Shown in pieces: positions 62,000-64,000 of a stretch of 64,000 bases of DNA (position 1 is the stretch's first letter; each line of letters starts with the position of its first letter). A program made the position numbers and the translations under genes. The notes below the pieces were generated by a model. That model ran no database searches and was not told the origin of the DNA. It was given only the letters and a program-made list of their open reading frames with translations. The DNA is from Aulostomus chinensis (Eukaryota > Chordata > Actinopteri > Syngnathiformes > Aulostomidae), in NCBI GenBank assembly GCA_037954235.1, contig JBBMOA010000010.1:17403529-17467528 (forward strand). Reading direction: 5' to 3'.

Positions 62000-62070
62000 A
62001 GATTCAGATTCAGATTCAGATTCAGATAACTTTATTTATCCCCGAGGGGCAATTAAAGATCACAACTCAA
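62000..62070 (-). mobile_element. (AGATTC)n joined to a retroelement tail
   Basis: Four to five agattc units lead straight into agataactttatttatcccc and gaggggcaatt, the same tail type as at 12320. Confidence 0.6.
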
Positions 62071-64000
62071 AGCCTGATACAACTATCACAAGCCGTCACA
62101 ATTATTACAAATTGAAAGTAATAATGGTACACTTCAGAAATTTAACATTCTTTGAACCACCAGTAATTTTGAGGATGAAGAAAAAGTCTCTCTAGCATCA
62201 TCATGAGTAGCTTGTTATAAATGTTTTGTATCAGTGATAATTTTCTGGGTTAGAGATGAGGAAATGAAGCAGGCTTTAGGATTCGTTCAATCATCTCTGC
62301 AGATATGGGACAAGCAATTCTCCTGAGCGGTAGACAATGCCAAACTATACAAAGTGTGTTGTATAGGGCATTCAAATATTGCAAAGTTACTGAGTATTGG
62401 GGGTTAGGCTCTGTTCTGGGGAGATAGCAGTGACATCCACCATTAATCATTTCACAGGAATATGACAACAAGAAGGAAAAGGAGCTGAAGGGATAATAAG
62501 AATACACCGGAGGAAACAAGGCCCGTCAGAGGCGACAGTTTAATAGTGTGGAGAGTAGGTCTTGCATTGTAAAACAGATTTTAAAATCCTCACAACTATA
62601 ATACCAAATAATCTACATAAAGGCGACCATGTTATGTCTATATGAGTTTTTTCAGTTGAATCTGTAGTGCCTGTAATTTACAATCAAATCCATAACACTG
62701 TATTCAGTAGGATGAGAACAAGTTCACATGGTGAAAAGGAGCAACGGTGGACAAGGAGAGAGGAGATTTAGAGACTGTCAAATTGTAGAGTGAGAGGTAG
62801 CTTGGAGGTGACAGGGGTGAAACCTGTTTTCCATATTATCACTCTTAAAAAAAAAATCATTCTGAAGGGGACATGATACATCACTCTATCAATTACAGAG
62901 GCAAGGACCAGAGATTCCTGCCTAGATGCCAGCTCAGCCCTGCTGAGATGGCACACCCTGGGTCAGAAGACAGCTATATCAGTCATAATTGCAGCTGCTT
63001 AACACCACAGGGCACAGCTCAATGGTTAGCTTAACCCCGCCAGTTAAGAAGGGCTCTGCAGAGAGTAAGTAATGGCACCCCTCTGAGGAGCTAAATATAC
63101 CAGATGACATCCTGTCATTAAGATGAGAGTTGTCAGACAGACATTCTTCACAATGTCTCTGAGTTGTCTGTTCATAGTGCAGCAGAACAACATTTTGAAT
63201 TGTATATGCAAAAACAGCATCAGAGAAGGCTATTCTTAAATTTTAAAAACTGTTTATAGGGGTTTAGGTAAGGTCAGATACAGATATTAAACAGCACATC
63301 CACAGCACATACCCATAATCCAAATGACATTTGTTTAAAATTCTATTATGTATGTAAATTGCCCCTGATGGGTTTTGAAATAAAGCCATTTGCCTTTTGA
63401 GAAGCGCAACATCTTTAATTTGAGAAGGTGGATGCACATTACGACTGATTCAGTATGAACAACAGTTATTAACCGTAGCAGGATTAATTAGAAAGTGAAG
63501 TTTCTTTTAATTTAAAGAGCTGGTATTACAGGATTCAACAAATGCAAGAGCACGTGGCAGCATTTCAAGATCATTAACTTTTTATTATTACATCTCTATG
63601 CATAACATCCACGTTGAATGAAAAAAACAGCATAATGTGTCTCAACAAAATACAGGAAAATAAAATGCTACATAATTGCAACTTTATGCCTCCTTTCCTT
63701 TGTATTTGTTATGCCAGCAACTCACATAACATTATCTTCTTCCTGCTCTGTTAGAAAATAAAATTAGGTTCTTGCAAACCCAATTACTTGCAAATAGAAT
63801 GTATCCGATGTATCACCGTATGTGTAAAACGGTTGGAGTAATACGATTGAATTAGGAGGGCCTGATTAGATGTTGGAGAGGAGAAGTTTATTTTTCAGGA
63901 CCTGGCTGACATCAGAACAATGCTATGTTAAACACAAGCCATTCATTTGAATCCTTGAAGGACAAAAATGCTGTTAAACAGGTTTGACAATCACAAAGCA
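62071..64000. other. Non-coding, no gene recognised
   Basis: AT-rich. Frames up to 89 codons show no family features or splice context. Confidence 0.45.

Noticed and set aside
1..64000. CRISPR array, operon, phage or plasmid features
   Set aside because: The DNA is vertebrate. Repeats are transposons and microsatellites, with no regularly spaced direct repeats.

Overview
The window is vertebrate nuclear DNA, almost certainly from a ray-finned (teleost) fish. It is AT-rich, dense in CA/GT microsatellites and littered with transposon remnants of teleost type (hAT-like, PIF/Harbinger, a TA-flanked TIR element, truncated retroelement tails). It contains one clearly recognisable gene: a D2-type dopamine receptor (drd2) on the + strand, in seven coding exons from 30325 to 48032. 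The joined reading frame is 1407 nt and encodes 468 residues for the long isoform. All six coding introns have GT...AG ends and conserved phases, and every class-A aminergic landmark is present. The protein resembles the fish D2 receptors described from pufferfish and zebrafish; whether this is paralogue a, b or l cannot be settled from sequence alone.

Layout. 1-30292 is the 5' flank and/or first intron of drd2. It holds a perfect-looking 298-bp tandem duplication (1292-1887), a CpG-richer block at about 2.1-4.2 kb with a short coding-like frame (3099-3311) and a candidate 5' noncoding exon donor (3614), a composite hAT-like repeat (9226-11140), a large palindrome (19040-19151), a 1.08-kb hAT-type element with an exact 8-bp target duplication (23016-24110) and a decayed Harbinger transposon (26655-27640). 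30293-48775 holds coding exons 2-8 and the 3' UTR. Exon 6 is the 87-nt cassette that separates D2-long from D2-short. Intron 6 carries a 1.76-kb TIR element with TA flanks that contains a decayed, GC3-rich two-exon coding module on the minus strand.

48776-64000 is gene-poor flank. It has an oppositely oriented pair of copies of one retroelement tail (51950-52945), an isolated minus-strand frame with a ubiquitin-like look (51497-51646), a terminal-exon-like + frame (58676-58756), an exon-like minus frame (54694-54802) and more repeat tails. None of these could be assigned to a named gene.

Only the receptor is a confident protein-coding gene. It is expected to act at the plasma membrane as a Gi/o-coupled dopamine receptor. 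Everything else is repeat biology or short coding-like fragments, flagged with low confidence.
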